A stretch of 64,000 nt of DNA from Lagopus muta (GCF_023343835.1 NC_064437.1:23225001-23289000); one strand, 5' to 3'. Counted from the stretch's first letter, positions 45,031-58,483 are shown. Made by a program: numbers and translations. The notes: a model not told the origin generated them from the sequence alone.

Positions 45031-48000
45031 ATGGCGACGTACGTGAGCGAGCTGGAGGCGGCCAAGAAGAGCCTGAGCGAGGCGCTGGGCGAGAACGTGA
45101 AGCAGTGAGCGTCTCACCGCGCGGCCCCGAGCCTCGGCCTCGCCCGCGGCGACGCCGTCACAGCACCGCCCCTCTCTCTCGCAGGTACTGGGCCAACCTG
45201 AAGCTCTGGTTCAAGCAGAAGATCAGCAAGGAGGAGTTTGACCTGGAGGCGCGGCGGCTGCTCACCCAGGACAACGGTAACGGCGGGCCTCGGTGGGGCA
45301 GCCCGTCTCGCGCCGCTGGGCGCGGCCCTCAGTGCGGCTCTCCTCGCTGGTGGTTAAAGGCCAGCTGGTCCCGCTGCCCTGCCGCGCACGGGGATGCCAC
45401 GGCTCCGTCGGTGCTGGGAGCCTATCCGGCCTGACCTCGGTGTCTGCAGAGATGGGGCACCGCCAGCTGTGGGCAGCCTGTGCCGTGCCTCACTGCTCTT
45501 ACAGCAGGACATGTCTTCTGTCGATCTAACCCAGATATCCCTTCTTTCAGTCCCTTTGTCCTGTCACAGCAGGCCCTGCTAAAGAGTCAGTCCCGTGTTT
45601 CTTACAGCCCCACTGTAGATACCAGCAGGCAGCTCTCAGGTCTCCCCACAGCTTTCTCTCCATGCTGAGCAGCCCCAGCTGTCAGCCCCTCCTTGTGTGG
45701 AGATGTTCCATCCCTAGGGTCATTTTTGTGGCCCTCCTCTGGATGTGCTCCAGCAGGTTCATGTCTCTCCAGTACTGAGTACTCCATGCTTAGTGCTGGC
45801 TCTCCTTTATTTTAACTTTTTCTTTTTTAAAGCAAACCCAAAGCCTCACTGCCAGAAGGTGCATGGGAGGGAGGACAACCAGGCCTCCTTGTTGCTGGCT
45901 GAGTGCACCTGACTTGCCATGCACTGTGCTCTAGGGCTGGATTGCTGCATGGTATGCTGAGAAGCAATCCAGCTTGCACCTGTGCTGTGTCGTATTCTTT
46001 CTAGTAGCAGGTTCAGGGTTAAGTGAAGGGGGAAAAAAAAAAAAAAACAACAAAAAAATCTCTTAAAAAAACTCTTTATATTGGGAAGTTGTGACTTTCA
46101 GCTAAGTGAATGGTGAAAACATGGCTGTGGGGAGACACAGAGACCTACTTTGAGCCAGTGCCTATGACCACCAACGTGTTCCTAATGAGCTATCTGTCTT
46201 CATGCAGTCCACTCACACAACGACTTTCTCCTGGCCATCCTTACCCGATGCCAGATCTTGGTTTCTGCACCAGGTGAGTCCCAAGTTTCGTTAAAAGTAA
46301 TCAGTAAAGCTTTGGCACATGTGTTTGGGCTTCATATGTGGCTGTTCTGTTTGCTGAGCCTTAATATTCCTGTTCCCTTGGCCATGCAGGCAGAAGGGTA
46401 ACCAGGTAGTTATCCAGATGATTTCAGTGTGACATTCTTAAGAGCAGAAAAACAAAACTGCATTTGCTCTGCTAGAGGCTGATGTGCTGGGTTGCTGTTT
46501 GTGGTAAGTTTGATTTCTAGGCTGGGTGTCTGTTGGGCCATGAGTGCTGAGAAGTGAAGTTAATGGGAGATGCTGCTTTGTGTTTGAACTGCTCTGCTTG
46601 CTGTTTTCTTTGTGTTCTGATCTGGGTGGTGCCCTCTTTGTTCCTTGGTATCTTGGGAATAACGTCTTGAGGAGCTGGGTTTTCCTGACTGACCTTGAAG
46701 TCAAGTGTGTATCTGATAGAAAAGTGCTTACTGAATGCTTCTAGCCAACTCTTAACTGAGCTATGGTCAATTAGTCCAACCTCCTGCCCCTTTGATATTA
46801 AACTTCTTTAACTGTGTAAGCATTCTGAATGGCTGTTGTCAGACTGGCAAGCTATTTTCTGCTAGATCTTCAAAATAACTGTCAATGTAGAGATATGATA
46901 TGAAGGACAATCAAGTTGCAATTTAAGATATGAAGCTACTGTGTGGTAATGGAGAGAAGATCATTGTAGCTGTGGTGAGCTAAGGTCTGAGGAAGCAGTT
47001 TTTCCTCTATGGGAAGTACCTGAAGTGGCTGGGTCTGAGCTCGCGAGGGGGGAAAGCTGCTGGTTCTGTTCAGGGTCAGGAACATTTCAGTTTTATGTAA
47101 AGGTGAATCAGTGTTTGCTCTGGCTGGGACTTGGTTGGCTTTTTCTGAGTGCTGGGTCATAACCCAAGGTCTTGGTTTTGGATGGCAGCAGTGGCACTGC
47201 TGGGTGGCTGAAGTTGGGGTTATTCATTTCTGTCTGTGCTGCTGTGCTGGTCTTTGTGGACTTCCACTTGTTACTTTGTCCAGTCACACGGCTGTGCGGC
47301 ATTTCTGCAGTTGTTTGGGCAGACTTTACTGGCTTGAATAGCTCAGACTTGGCAGCCTGGGAAAAATTATTACCTTTTCTCAGAGCCATCTAGGAATGGG
47401 TTAAGTATTACACTGCTTTGCACTGGGGCTGGTGCTTCACAAGTGCCTTTCATGAGCTCATTATTTCCCACTTCAGTCTCTTAATTTCAAGTACTTGCAA
47501 GGGCTCTCTTGTCCCAGTGGAGCTGAAGCTGTTTCAGAGCCCTTGAGGAACCTGTTTCTGTGGGTCAGTGAGGGTGTGTAACTGAGTGGTAGTTTGCCAT
47601 GCTTAGCATGTGGTGGCTATGCTTCCAGGCAAACTCATTGAGCAGATCTGCACAAGCCAGCTTGAATAAGCTCAGTTTGGTCATGTGTATTCCTAGAGGA
47701 ATGGCTTTGTGCTCTGCAGGTGATGCTGCATGTTGGTGGTCTCTTGCAGCTTTGTGGGTTTTTGTTGTTCCCAGCTTGGACCAGTGCAGCCTGTTCCAGG
47801 GACCTGGAGCTAACCTGCATGGAGACGCCTGCATCTTGCCCTCTGGCAGATCTGTTGCGTGAGCATTTTGTTTGCCAGTCTGCTGTGTGTGGTGCAGTGG
47901 CTTCTATGTCCAGACACAGAGGTGTAGTACAGAGTACTTGATGTTATGCCTCGATTCACTTTTCCCCTAGCTACCAACCTGCCACCTGCTGGTTTTTGTC

Positions 48001-51000
48001 CCTGTGAGAATGGGACGCTAACAGGGCACCTCCAGTGCTGTGCTTTGAGTAAAAAGTGTTCTCTGAATAGTTTATGGAAACAAATACTTGGTACAAGTGT
48101 GCTTGAGGCACTTGGTGTGCTGCCACAAAGGCTGATGCGTGTGCTTTCCACCTTCATGTAAGTGGGACAAGAGGGAAATAAACATTTTTAAACTGTCATC
48201 TTTTAAAAAATAACTTGTATGGTTGGTGCTACACTGGATTGTGGCATTTGGGGTAGGGAGCCTTGCAGGGGTATTTCAAATGAGAGACTAACAGCTGAAG
48301 AAAGCAAACAACCCATCTGTTCCCAATGTTCTTTCTGATTAGTGGTTCCACCTGGCCTTACAGGTGCACAGTGGCCGATGGGATCAATACTTACAACTTG
48401 CACCTCCTCACTCTAATGAGCATGCAGATTTCAAATCCCAGTTAAGGACATTTGGGACCTGGTGGTGGGGTGAGAGGAAGGCTCATGCTACTTGGATGGC
48501 AGGACTGATCGGGGCTTTTGGTTCCTCAGCTCCCACTGAGGTCCCCCAGGACCCTGAGGATCCTAAGTCTGATGTAAGTGGTGTGAGAGACTGTTTTCTT
48601 TGCTGATCTTTGCCAGCATTTTCAGAAGTGCTTTTATGTAATTTTTTCCTTCTCTCAGGGGAAATCCTGTTTAAAGCCTTTCCTTATGCTGTTTGAACTT
48701 CTTTGCTGAGCTGCCTTGTTGGTTGATGGTTGAATACAAGCAGTCAGGTTGGCCAGATTCCTTGAGTTAATACTTAGCTCACTTGAACTGTTACCGTGTT
48801 TCTTAGCTAAATGGTAACTAGGAGAAACTTTAACAATTGTAAGCACTTGAGTTAGTGATGAAAGCATTTCTTTTATTTAATGGTCATCTTGAGCCAATAA
48901 AGAGATGGTTCAGAGAATTAGAACTCTTGCTGGGATAGCAGGAACTTATATAATGTTGGGGGCTTCCCCCTAGCTTTGCTTGAAGGGTTGCCACATTGTG
49001 TTCCACTTCTCTCCAGAGAGTTGAAGAGGGAGGAGAAGGAAGAGAACAGGAGTGTGAGGTGTTACCAGAGGAACTGGAATGGAATTGAAAATACCAGAGG
49101 TCATTGGAATGTAGTTGACTCAACCCCTGTCCCTGCAGAAAGATCTTGAAACAGACAAAACGCAGAAAACCATACCCTGACAATCAAATGGAGGAGAATG
49201 GGAAAAGGGGGATGGATGTTTCCCATGCCTGTCTGCTGGGCCCAGTTGTGGCCTTGTGTCTCTGTCCTTTCCTCCTGTGCTGTGCTGCTGCAGTGCATTG
49301 GGAGTACCTGACTTACACTGCCCTGCCTGGCAGTGTCACTGCATAGTCCTGGCAGCTTGTAAAGAGAGCTTGGCTACTGCTGCTTATCTCTGAAGGCACA
49401 TCAGCAGCCGGTGCTGCAGCTTGCTAACACTGATTCTCCTGCTATCAAGATTAAATAAAAGATGCGAACGTATCTGAAACTTGGTGCCTGAACCAACCCA
49501 GCTTTGATGTTTGTGGCCAGGAAGGCATATGCTGCTTTTCTTAGAATACTGGAGGGAAATTTTGCTTTCTTCATCTAGCGCTAGTTAGGCTTGTTAATAT
49601 GGAAACCTAGAAAAGGAGCCAGAATAATTCTGCCCTAGGCTCTTGATAATAGGGGATAGGAAATAGTATTTTGCCTTTCTGTTTTTCTAAGCTGAGGTTT
49701 TAAGTGCACAGATTGTGAATATGTTGCATCAGTGGGGCCTGTGTGTGAGTAGGAAGGGCTGTGGAGTGGGGAAAGGTCACAAGCGCAGTGTCTGTCCTTA
49801 GCACATCCAGCCTCCCCTCCTGTGCAGGGGCTTTGACCTGCTTACAGATCTCTCCTACGAAGACAGGCTGAGGGAGGTGGGCTTATTCAGCCTGGAAGAG
49901 AGAAGGTGCTGGGAAGACCTCATTGTGGCCCTCAAGTCCTTAAAGGGAGTTTATAGACATGAGGGAGAGTAACTTTTTATATGGGTGGATAGTGATAGGG
50001 CAAGGGGGAATGGCTTGAAACTAAAAGAGAGGAGATCCAGATTAGATGTCAGGGGGAAGTGTTTCATTCAGAGCAGTGAGCTCTGCTGCCCAGAGCTGTG
50101 GGTGCCTCAGGCCATGGATGGGCCCTGGGCAGCCTGGACTGGGGGGGGGGGGGGGGGGGGGGGGGAGGGATGAGGGTGATCTTTGAAGACCCTTCCAATG
50201 CAAACCGTTGTATGAATTCTAAGGGGGGGGGAGTGACTTGGCTGTAAAGAGCAAGCAAAGCATCTTGTGAGAGCAGAAGCATCACCTCTGATGGATCCTA
50301 CAATGTAAGCTGTGAGATTTTGATGGAGGGAGAGAGTGGTCCTTGACATGATTGCCAGTGGTGTTTTTCCAGCTTCCCCTTTGATAGGTTCTCTAGTGCA
50401 ATGTAGTGGTAATGAATAGTGACACCAGTAATGATTTCTGGAGAGAATATCTTTATTACTTTTTAGTTACCCACGCTTGACGGCTGGATTTCCACAAGTT
50501 TTGTTGTAGAGTGTTGATTTTTCAGCTCACTGGTAGGGTGTAGGTAAGCTTCAAGAGGGATAATGTGCCATCTCTGTGTAGGTTGCTTCTAACCTCATCT
50601 TAACAGCTGAGCATTCATCTGAACGCTGTTTAGTCTGATCCTTCGAGTCCTATCAGAGAACCCTGTATTCCTGCTCCAGTGATGAGTATGTGAAGCTGCA
50701 CGTAGCCAAGGAATTTAGTTTGCCACGTTCTCTGTAACCAGACCTATCATTTGGTTGTATGTCTGAGTTCCTGAAAACAGCTAATTAACCACAGTCACAA
50801 GAGCCCAAGGCTGGTGTGAGGCTGGGGGAGAATGGGAACTGGCTGGGTTTGCTGTGGTCAGCAAATGTGCCTGCGGTTGGCCAGCTGTGGGATGGCTGCT
50901 GTGCCTTCTGTGCTTAGTGAGGGAATGGCATGTGAGGCCCTTGGTGTGGCTATGGCTCTACTTGGCAGCAGCCCTCTGTGTCCAAGCTGAGTGGTCTGAG

Positions 51001-54000
51001 CTCCTGAAGCTGGGCAGGGATTCCACCATAGGGCATGCTTTGCTCACAGCTCAAGAGGAAAAGGTGGTGTTCAGTTTGCAGAGTTGAGGGAGAGTGCTGC
51101 TGACTGAATGCAAAGGCTGCTGCTGTAGCCACAAGAGGGCTGTCCAGGCTTTTGGTTGCAGGAAGAACTACTTTTTTTTTTTCTATCAGTGAGCACGTGG
51201 ACGTCCAGTGCAAGGTTTTCTTATGCAGCCAAAGGAATAGCATGCAGATCCTGTAAACCTGTCTGTGGGAGCCTGGCAAGGCTGTCCTTGCCAAGAGCTG
51301 TGTGATTTATTTGGGATGTGGTTTGACCTGCTGTGGCTTTTCCCATCGAACAGCATATGGTGTGTTTCTGGGCCATTCTCATGTTAGGTATAAATGCTGC
51401 TGCATGTTATGTGTAATTGCCATCACCGTTCCACACAGGTGTTGTCCTACTCCTGGACACAACAGCCTTCGCAGCCTTTCCTTTCCCCTTCAGTATGACA
51501 TGAACTTGACATGAACATGGCATGACATGAACAGCCTTGATGTTTAACAAGAGTCCAAGACAAGGTTTGCTGGAGCTGATGGGAAGCTGTAAAGGCAGAT
51601 AGACTGGATGGCTCTGTCCTGCTAGTTAGCATCTGTCTGGAGCTGGTCCACAGAGACCAGTGGAACAAATGGCTTGTTCCTTCCTTGTGACTTGACTTGG
51701 AGGCTACCACCATTAATTTTGGTTGTGTGAAGGTCGTGAGTGCATCAGCCTAGCAAAAGCCAATGAAGGGGAAGGCTGTTTGAAAGCATTTTTCCCAAAG
51801 AACTCCTCTTTGGGCCAAGACTGTTGGGTTTGGGTTATGGTACAGCCAGGGGGTTAGGGTTTGTGAGGTGCAGCTCAGAGCTACGGGCTCTCCCAGAGGA
51901 GTGCAGCGCAAGAAGTGCTTCCTCTGGCTTGTGGCTCTTGGTCTGGAGTTGTGGCTAAACTGGGAGCTAAATGTGAAGGGCTTTTCTGTGTGCTGTGTCA
52001 TCCTGGCCATAAATCAGTGAAGCCTGTCAAACTTTCTTTTTTGCAATTTACAGAAGGTGCTGGATCTCTGCCGTGGCCAGGTGGCTCCGCAACCAAACCT
52101 GGAAAACCCAAAGGGAAGAAAAAGATTTCGTCAGTGCGGCAGAAGTTTGATGTAAGTGTCTGCAGCCAAATGGTCCTGGGTTACTGAAATTCTGTGAGGG
52201 TGAACTGCTGTGCACAGCGTATTGTTCTTCTTACTGCCAAGAGTGCTGAAGTCACGCCCTATTGATGATGTGTGTCCCAAGAGCTGGGAGCTGCTGCTGC
52301 TTGTATTTCAGGAACTAACAGAGTAGCTCTGTGGTCACTCTTAGATACAGTAACTCTTAGATACATCTTTCATTTGCTTGTTCATCTTCCACATTCTCTA
52401 TAATCTTCACACATCTGTAAAACTCTTAAAGAAACAGTGAGTTCATGGTTACTCTCAAGCAGAATTGCTCCAGCTGCAGGGTTCTTTGCAGTCTGAATGG
52501 TTAAGAGAAAGAGGAAGCAGAATGTTTTCAGAGAGTGTAATTGCAAAGCATTTTTGGTTCTGAAACAAGGATACTGCCTTCTATATGTAGAAATGCACAA
52601 GGAGTAGTTGGCTTTGCAGCAAAGGGTCTATCTGTTGATTTGACACTGTCATGTATCTGTTCTGAAGCTTTCTGTGCTTCTGGATCAGTGTGCCTGGTCT
52701 GAAGGAGGACTAGGATGGGGCACTGTGTCTTGTGGGTGGGATTCGATCGGTCTGTTGGAACTGAATTAAGTTTGCTGAAAGGGAGAGTGTCTGTGAGGTG
52801 GCTTTGTCAAGTGTTAGACCGCATGTTGATCCAGTTCACCTCTGATAAGGCAGAAAGCTAACCAAGCAAAAAACCCCAAACCAACCAAATAAAAACTCCC
52901 AGGTTTTTCTTGCTGACTTATTCGGTTGGATCAGCGTTCCTTGTGGTTGGATGGGTGTCAGAGTCAGTGCAAAGGAAGACAAGGAAGCCATGTAGCTGGG
53001 TGCAGGGGGAAAGGTGGCCATTTGAGGCCTCTCGCCACTGTGAGAAGTTAGCTTGGCTCAGCCAAAGTGCACCTCACACCTCTAGTGCAATATTTGGGCT
53101 TTATGTGCATGCTTTAGAGACCAGTGTTTTGGAGGGCTGCAAGTCCAGCTGAAGGCTCATTGTATTTAGAAGCTGTGAAAATATTTTTCACAGCTGTGGC
53201 CTGAATAGAGATGGCAATCCATGTTATCTTTTGTTTTTGAACTTCACTGTGGCTTTTCAGCAGCAAGTGGAGGAGAATCCACTTGTGCAAGTCTTGGAAT
53301 TTGTTTTGCTTGAACACCCCTATGTTGCACTGCATTTTTATTGCGTATTTATGCAAGTATAGGAGTTGTTACTGGAATGTCTTATAGCAAATATTACATA
53401 AGGCGTATTTTAAGAGGTTTGTGTCTTATTAGTGTAATGCTGCAGTAGTGTGAACTTAAGAGTAAGTGCCTTGATGTCTCCTCACTGATCAGAGCAACTG
53501 TGGAAATGACTACAGATTAATTCCAGTTGGTTTCTGGTTTCCCAAAATGCATTCCTCTTAGAAGTGCTTACACTTGGAAGGTCACTTTTTTTTTATATTT
53601 CCCCTTCCACACACGAAGGTTTCCTGTAATGAAAGCTTAAGTCCTCCAAATTACTGTGAGAGCACCGTGCTTTCACAGTGTTAGTGGGTGGATTGGTTTT
53701 TCACTTTGAGTTAAATGCCACACTGTCCTTTGAATAAAGAAGGCCCCTCTTCCTTTCCTGAAACCAAGATGTGAGAAATCCACTTTGCTGTATATTCGTT
53801 GTTTATATGTCAAGCATGTCCTTGTTATGATCCCTCATAAGAGCCTCGTGGCAGTGTTTATTCCATGGTTTATGTGCTGGGGAGCTGAGGGCAGGTGTCC
53901 TGTGAGTGCTTGGTGAGCCAGCTTTGTGGTGTTCCCTTGTGGTTTGGGGATTGGCCAAGTGTGTGTTTGGGCCCAGACATCAGTTCCTCTCTACCTTTCT

Positions 54001-57000
54001 CCTCCTCTGCTTGGGGACTGAGTTCCACAGAGCCATCGCAAAGTGTGGCCTGGGAATAGCATGGGAGCAGGTGGGTTAGGAAGCGTGCTTCCTTCTGGTG
54101 TGAATTCAAGTTCGGTGATATTTTGTCCCTAAGTAACTCCCTCAGTTCTGAAATAATCTTATCAGCCATAATCTTCTCAAACTGATTGCACAGTTGCCCA
54201 GCCCTGCTTAGGGTAGTAGAAGTGCGTGGGGAGGTTAGAGTACAAAACCTGGAACTGAAATGCGGTGAAGCTGTTGTATTTAAATCCTTATTCTTTTAAG
54301 ATGTGTAAGAATCACTTAAGCTTAGGATCACTGTGTTGATTCTTGGTAGGAAACTGTATGGTTGGTGGACAATAGGGTGTATTTTTTTTAGCTAATATCA
54401 AAGAGCTTCTGCACAAGAAGTGAGTAAGTAGATGAGAACTCTGCAGCGTAGAAGGAAGTGACTGAAAAATGTGAAAGTCCAGTAGAGTCTGCACTGTGGA
54501 CAGAGGTAAGAGGGACTGTGACTGGCCACACTGGAGACTCGCAGGAAAATGGAATGAGCCAAGCAGGTGGGCAGTACAGAGTAAATGCAGAATTTCTTGC
54601 TGTGGAATGTGGTGGGTACCTGAGGCATTGGTAGCGCAGAGTGCTGCAGAATGGGTAGTTAAGTGGAGGGACACCAACCCTAGCCCAGAAATTTCACTGA
54701 GAGTTTAGAGGAGTATCCTGGGGACGGGTGGGTGTACTGCTCCCTTTGTCCTGCTGCTATATGATCTGTACGTTGTTCGTGCTTAAGTTTGACAAGCAAT
54801 ATTTCACGAGGTGAACTGAAGCCTGACCAAGTTAACATCATCTTATGCTCTGATATTGTGTTGATCGCAGCACCGGTTCCAGCCTCAGAATCCATTGTCT
54901 GGAGCCCAGCAGTTTGTGGCTAAAGATCCTCAGGAGGATGATGACCTGAAGCTGTGTTCCCATACCATGATGCTTCCCACGCGTGGCCAGCTAGAAGGAA
55001 GGATGATTGTAACTGCGTATGAGCACGGGCTGGACAACGTCACAGAGGATGCGGTGACAGCTGTGGTTTATGCTGTAGAGGTGAGACTGGGCTGTGCAGC
55101 CCTGGTTCCCATTACACCAGCAGCAAAAGTCTCTGTGTGCAGTACGGGGCACACACAGCCCCCCCTCACTTGAGAGGGGTTGTGCTGCTTTGATTGCCCA
55201 CCTGCCTCAGGAAGAGTAAGATTGGAATCAGAGGGGTTTGTGCCCTTGGAGATGGTAACATATTGGATTTGTGGTTGTGAGGGTTAAGTATGAGAGGTGC
55301 TTGCTTACAAAGAGCACTAGGTACACTTGAGTGGCTAGTTTGGAAAATGCTGTTCCCACCATTGAAAAGAGAATGGCATCTTCTTAAGGAGTTTGTTTAA
55401 AATAAACCCGTTACATGTGAAGGTATCTGGCCTGGAAGTAGCAGAGTCAGACAGTATTTGCATGAACTGCCTGCTGGAGCTGTTGGCCAGCAGTGTTGTT
55501 ACCAGGCGTCTCCCATTCAGGCCCTGTGGTGCAGCTGTTAGTCAGCTCTCTGGGGATTGCTTCCCTAAGCTGTGGTGTCAGATGCCAACCTCAGTTCCCT
55601 GTCTGGGAGTGAGGTCATGCTAGGAAGCAGTTCCAGACAGCTGTTTCTCCAGCAGCTTCCAGACACATCAACAGCTTGAAAAAAATGCATGGCTTTTCAT
55701 AGTAGTTCTAGAGTCAATATTTCAGTACGAGCACATAGAGTGCAAGCTATAAAAGCTCTTGAAAGGGATTGGGCTGGGAATTTCCTAGTATTTAAGAAAA
55801 CTCTCTGTGACATTTGAAGTAGCACATCATATATTAGCCTGTGAACTCTGCTTTAAAATGCAGAGCCACGTTCTTTGTTTCCAGCTTGTATCAGGTGGTT
55901 AAGTGAAAACACTCTGCCTGCCCACATGTTGTCTTTAGGTCCCTGTGGTTATGGCAGAACTTGTCAGTCTGCACTTCTCTGAGCTGTAGTTTGGTAGGAT
56001 GAGTTAATCAGCATGCTTAACAAGAATGTTTTCAATTCCAGAACCACCTTAAGGACATTCTGACATCTGTGATATCCAGACGAAAAGCCTATCGGCTGAG
56101 AGATGGCCACTTCAAGTATGCCTTTGGAAGCAATGTCAATCCTCAGCCGTATCTGAAGAACAGTGTTGTTGCTTATAACAATTTAATTGAGTGGTAAGGA
56201 GCTTTCAGCACACTGTTAGTTTCAAATGTAATTTGCTAGTCTTGATGTTACTCTGTTCAGTTTTAATTCACACTGAGTGGGATCTATTAATGGTGTTCAG
56301 CTTTCATTTGCTGTATGCTGAACAGAGAGGAAGAATGTAGGGATTTTTCAGCAGCAGAGTTCAGGACAATGTTAAGTCTCTTCCTAGCTACCTTATCAGT
56401 TTATCAAGGTGACCCCTGGCCCTCTGAATGTTATTAATTATTGTTTGGTGCAAGTGATAGAGGAGTTCTTCTGGTGTCAGGGAGGAGGCCTCTGGGCTGA
56501 AGAGCAGTGTTGTTGCTTACAACAATTTAATTGAGTGGTAAAGAGCTTTCAGCATGCTGTTAACTTCAAATGTAATTTGCTAGTCCTGAAGTTACTCAGT
56601 TTGGTTTTTCTTCTGACTGAGTGGAATCTGCTAACTGTGGTGTTTAGCTTTCACACACTATGAAAGCAGTAGGGCAGAGCTTTGAGCACTGCTGTTGTAC
56701 CAGAAGGCTGAGATGCAGGTGAGGACCTTTGAGGTGCTGCAATCTGTCATTTCTTGTGTCCACGTGTATTAATGGTTTTTCTGCAGGCCTTTCCACTTGC
56801 AGAGCTTCAAGCTCATCTGGTTTTGCAGTCTCAGTGTCAAACAGCATATGCTCTGTGTCAGGCAGTGTGTGTGTGTGTATGGTGAGGCAGTTGTTTGTCC
56901 ATGACAGAGCTTCTAGCATTTCACAGGAGGTCGTGGGTGTTCTAAGGTTTGGTTATGGTACCACAAATGGAATCCATTCCAAACAGCTCTGCCTAATAGC

Positions 57001-58483
57001 TAATGTCTCTTAATTGAATGTTGTGGGTGCCTTCATTTTTTAGGCTGGGTGGAAGCTTGGTTGTGAATAGCGAAGGTTACCAGCTCACAATAGAGTACAA
57101 AACAGGTCTGAGGCAGGCTGAAGATCAGTTTTCATTGTTTTTATTAAACTGAGATTTGTTAAGTGACTTTAGTGTATAGAATTTCATATACACAAAGGCT
57201 ATATTAACAAATACAGAAAAGCAAACCCTGGGGCTGAGCCCCTGCTGTGTTACTACCAAAGCTAGTGCTGCTTTTGTGACTGGAATGTTTTACTGTTTGC
57301 TGTCTGCAGCCCTCCAGCCTGTGTGACACCTTCTGCTGGTCAGAGCGTAGCCCCTCAGCCCCCACCTGATGATGCGGAGCAGCAGGCAGCGCTACTGCTG
57401 GCGTGCTCTGGAGATACTTTGCCAGCATCCCTCCCTCCAGTGAACATGTATGACCTTTTTGAGGCGCTACAGGTAAGCTCTTCGTATCACACTTTGTGTC
57501 CTGAGTATCAGCTGCCACTCTTGGATTTGGTTTATGTGCACAGGGAGGGGTTTGATTTCATCCTCTCACAGTCAGTTTCCTTATTTCTCTCTCAAACTTA
57601 TTTGGCTTTGACTTGCTCCTGCTATTAGGGAACGGGTAACAAAGTCAACTCATGGTCTAATGCCTGTTCTGTCCCCATTGGTCAGAGAGTTGATGAGGAA
57701 ATTGCCATCTCTACAAAAGAATGCTTCCCCTTTTGACAGCAGTGCAGCAGAGTGACCTGCCTGGCATGTCCCTTTTTCCTCTGTGTTCCACATGGCTGCT
57801 TAGAAGAATACTGGATCGTGCATGCTGGCTGTTGTAGTGGGTTATGCATGATTGCCTCAGCCCTGGGGAGGTGTCAGAGGCGCTGTGGGTGAATTTTCCT
57901 CCAGAGATGCCTGTTTGTGGGTCCCTCTTTGGCAGTGCTGGGGCCTAGCAGGCTAATTTGAAGCTAGCTGTGAGAGATTCCACCCCTCCTCTCCTGCCTT
58001 GCTCTTTACTGCTGTGAGCAGGCCTTGAGGTTTTTACCTCAAGGCTGTGGAGGCAGATTTTAAGAATTGTAATTGAGCATCTGGGCTGTGTGTTAGGCCA
58101 AGCAGAATTGTATTCTGTGTGTTTTTGGAGCAAGATTTCTTTACCCTGCTACTCCATTACAAAGTGTTGTAACAGACTGTTCTGTGCTGGTAGGTTACAG
58201 CTCTCCTTGTGTGCGACAGCCTGTGTTCCTGCTCTGCAGGGCTGGCTCTGATCATCTTGCAGTTTCTTCCATGGGCAGTGTGGGGAAGTAGGTATGAAAG
58301 CGTGAAACTTTCTTTCTAATTTGCCTCTAGGTACACAAGGAAGTTATTCCTGCACACACTGTCTACGCCCTAAACATTGAGAGAATTGTCATGAAACTGT
58401 GGCATCCAAACCATGAGGAGCTACAGCAGGATAAGATCCACCGCCAGCGCCTGGCAGCAAAGGAGGGCCTTCTACTCTGCTAG
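45031..58483 (+). CDS. TADA1: Transcriptional adaptor 1 (SAGA core subunit)
   Basis: TADA1 (STAF42, the metazoan Ada1) pairs through its histone-fold region with TAF12 in the SAGA histone-acetyltransferase coactivator, in the nucleus. Coding exons: 45031-45104, 45185-45276, 46208-46273, 52054-52151, 54871-55080, 56042-56193, 57310-57472, 58331-58483. They give exactly 335 aa, the human length, in one frame. Landmarks are [15 protein letters not shown] at the start, [50 protein letters not shown] (basic region), [20 protein letters not shown] (histone-fold region), [20 protein letters not shown] and the C-terminus [11 protein letters not shown]. Intron 3 is 5.8 kb. The 3' part of exon 6 with its donor is duplicated 344 bp downstream. 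Divergence from the human protein is concentrated in exon 7 ([19 protein letters not shown]). Confidence 0.98.
45636..45800 (-). mobile_element. CR1 LINE fragment
   Basis: Antisense CR1 segment with the familiar GTGGCCCTCCTCTGGATGTG, then CTCCAGCAGGTTCATGTCTC and CAGTACTGAGTACTCCA words. The 3' terminal tail is missing here. It lies in TADA1 intron 2. Confidence 0.85.
49845..50220 (+). mobile_element. CR1 LINE 3' portion
   Basis: A ~375-bp sense-orientation CR1 copy. Recognisable words are GAAGACAGGCTGAGGGAGGT, GGGCTTATTCAGCCTGGAAG, a GGGCAGCCTGGACTGG stretch, GACCCTTCCAATGCAAACC and the terminal GTATGAATTCTAA. A G-run at 50141-50165 replaces the usual sequence near the 3' end. Confidence 0.92.
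50141..50165 (+). repeat. 25-base G homopolymer within CR1
   Basis: An uninterrupted G-run inside the CR1 3' region, followed by a second shorter G-run near 50223. Its length is prone to sequencing and assembly error, and it can form G-quadruplexes. Confidence 0.85.
56153..56660 (+). repeat. ~160-bp direct repeat copying the TADA1 exon 6/intron 6 junction
   Basis: Copy 1 spans about 56153-56316, covering the last 41 coding bases of exon 6, the donor and ~120 bp of intron. Copy 2 spans about 56497-56660. The offset is 344 bp. Identity looks about 85% by eye and is highest over the coding part and donor. The second copy keeps an open frame reading [13 protein letters not shown] and a GTAAAG donor at 56538. 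Confidence 0.93.

Larger units (their letters stand above)
46274..52053 (+). other. TADA1 intron 3
   Basis: A 5.8-kb intron with no convincing internal gene. It contains one CR1 copy (49845-50220) with a 25-base G-run. AATAAA hexamers near 48177, 48896 and 49455 could support intronic polyadenylation, but there is no evidence of use. A small cluster of GACATGAAC repeats lies at 51496-51532. Confidence 0.6.

Noticed and set aside
48150-49460. AATAAA hexamers in TADA1 intron 3 as a short alternative transcript end
   Set aside because: The hexamers are unremarkable in AT-rich intron sequence and no supporting exon or downstream element was convincing.
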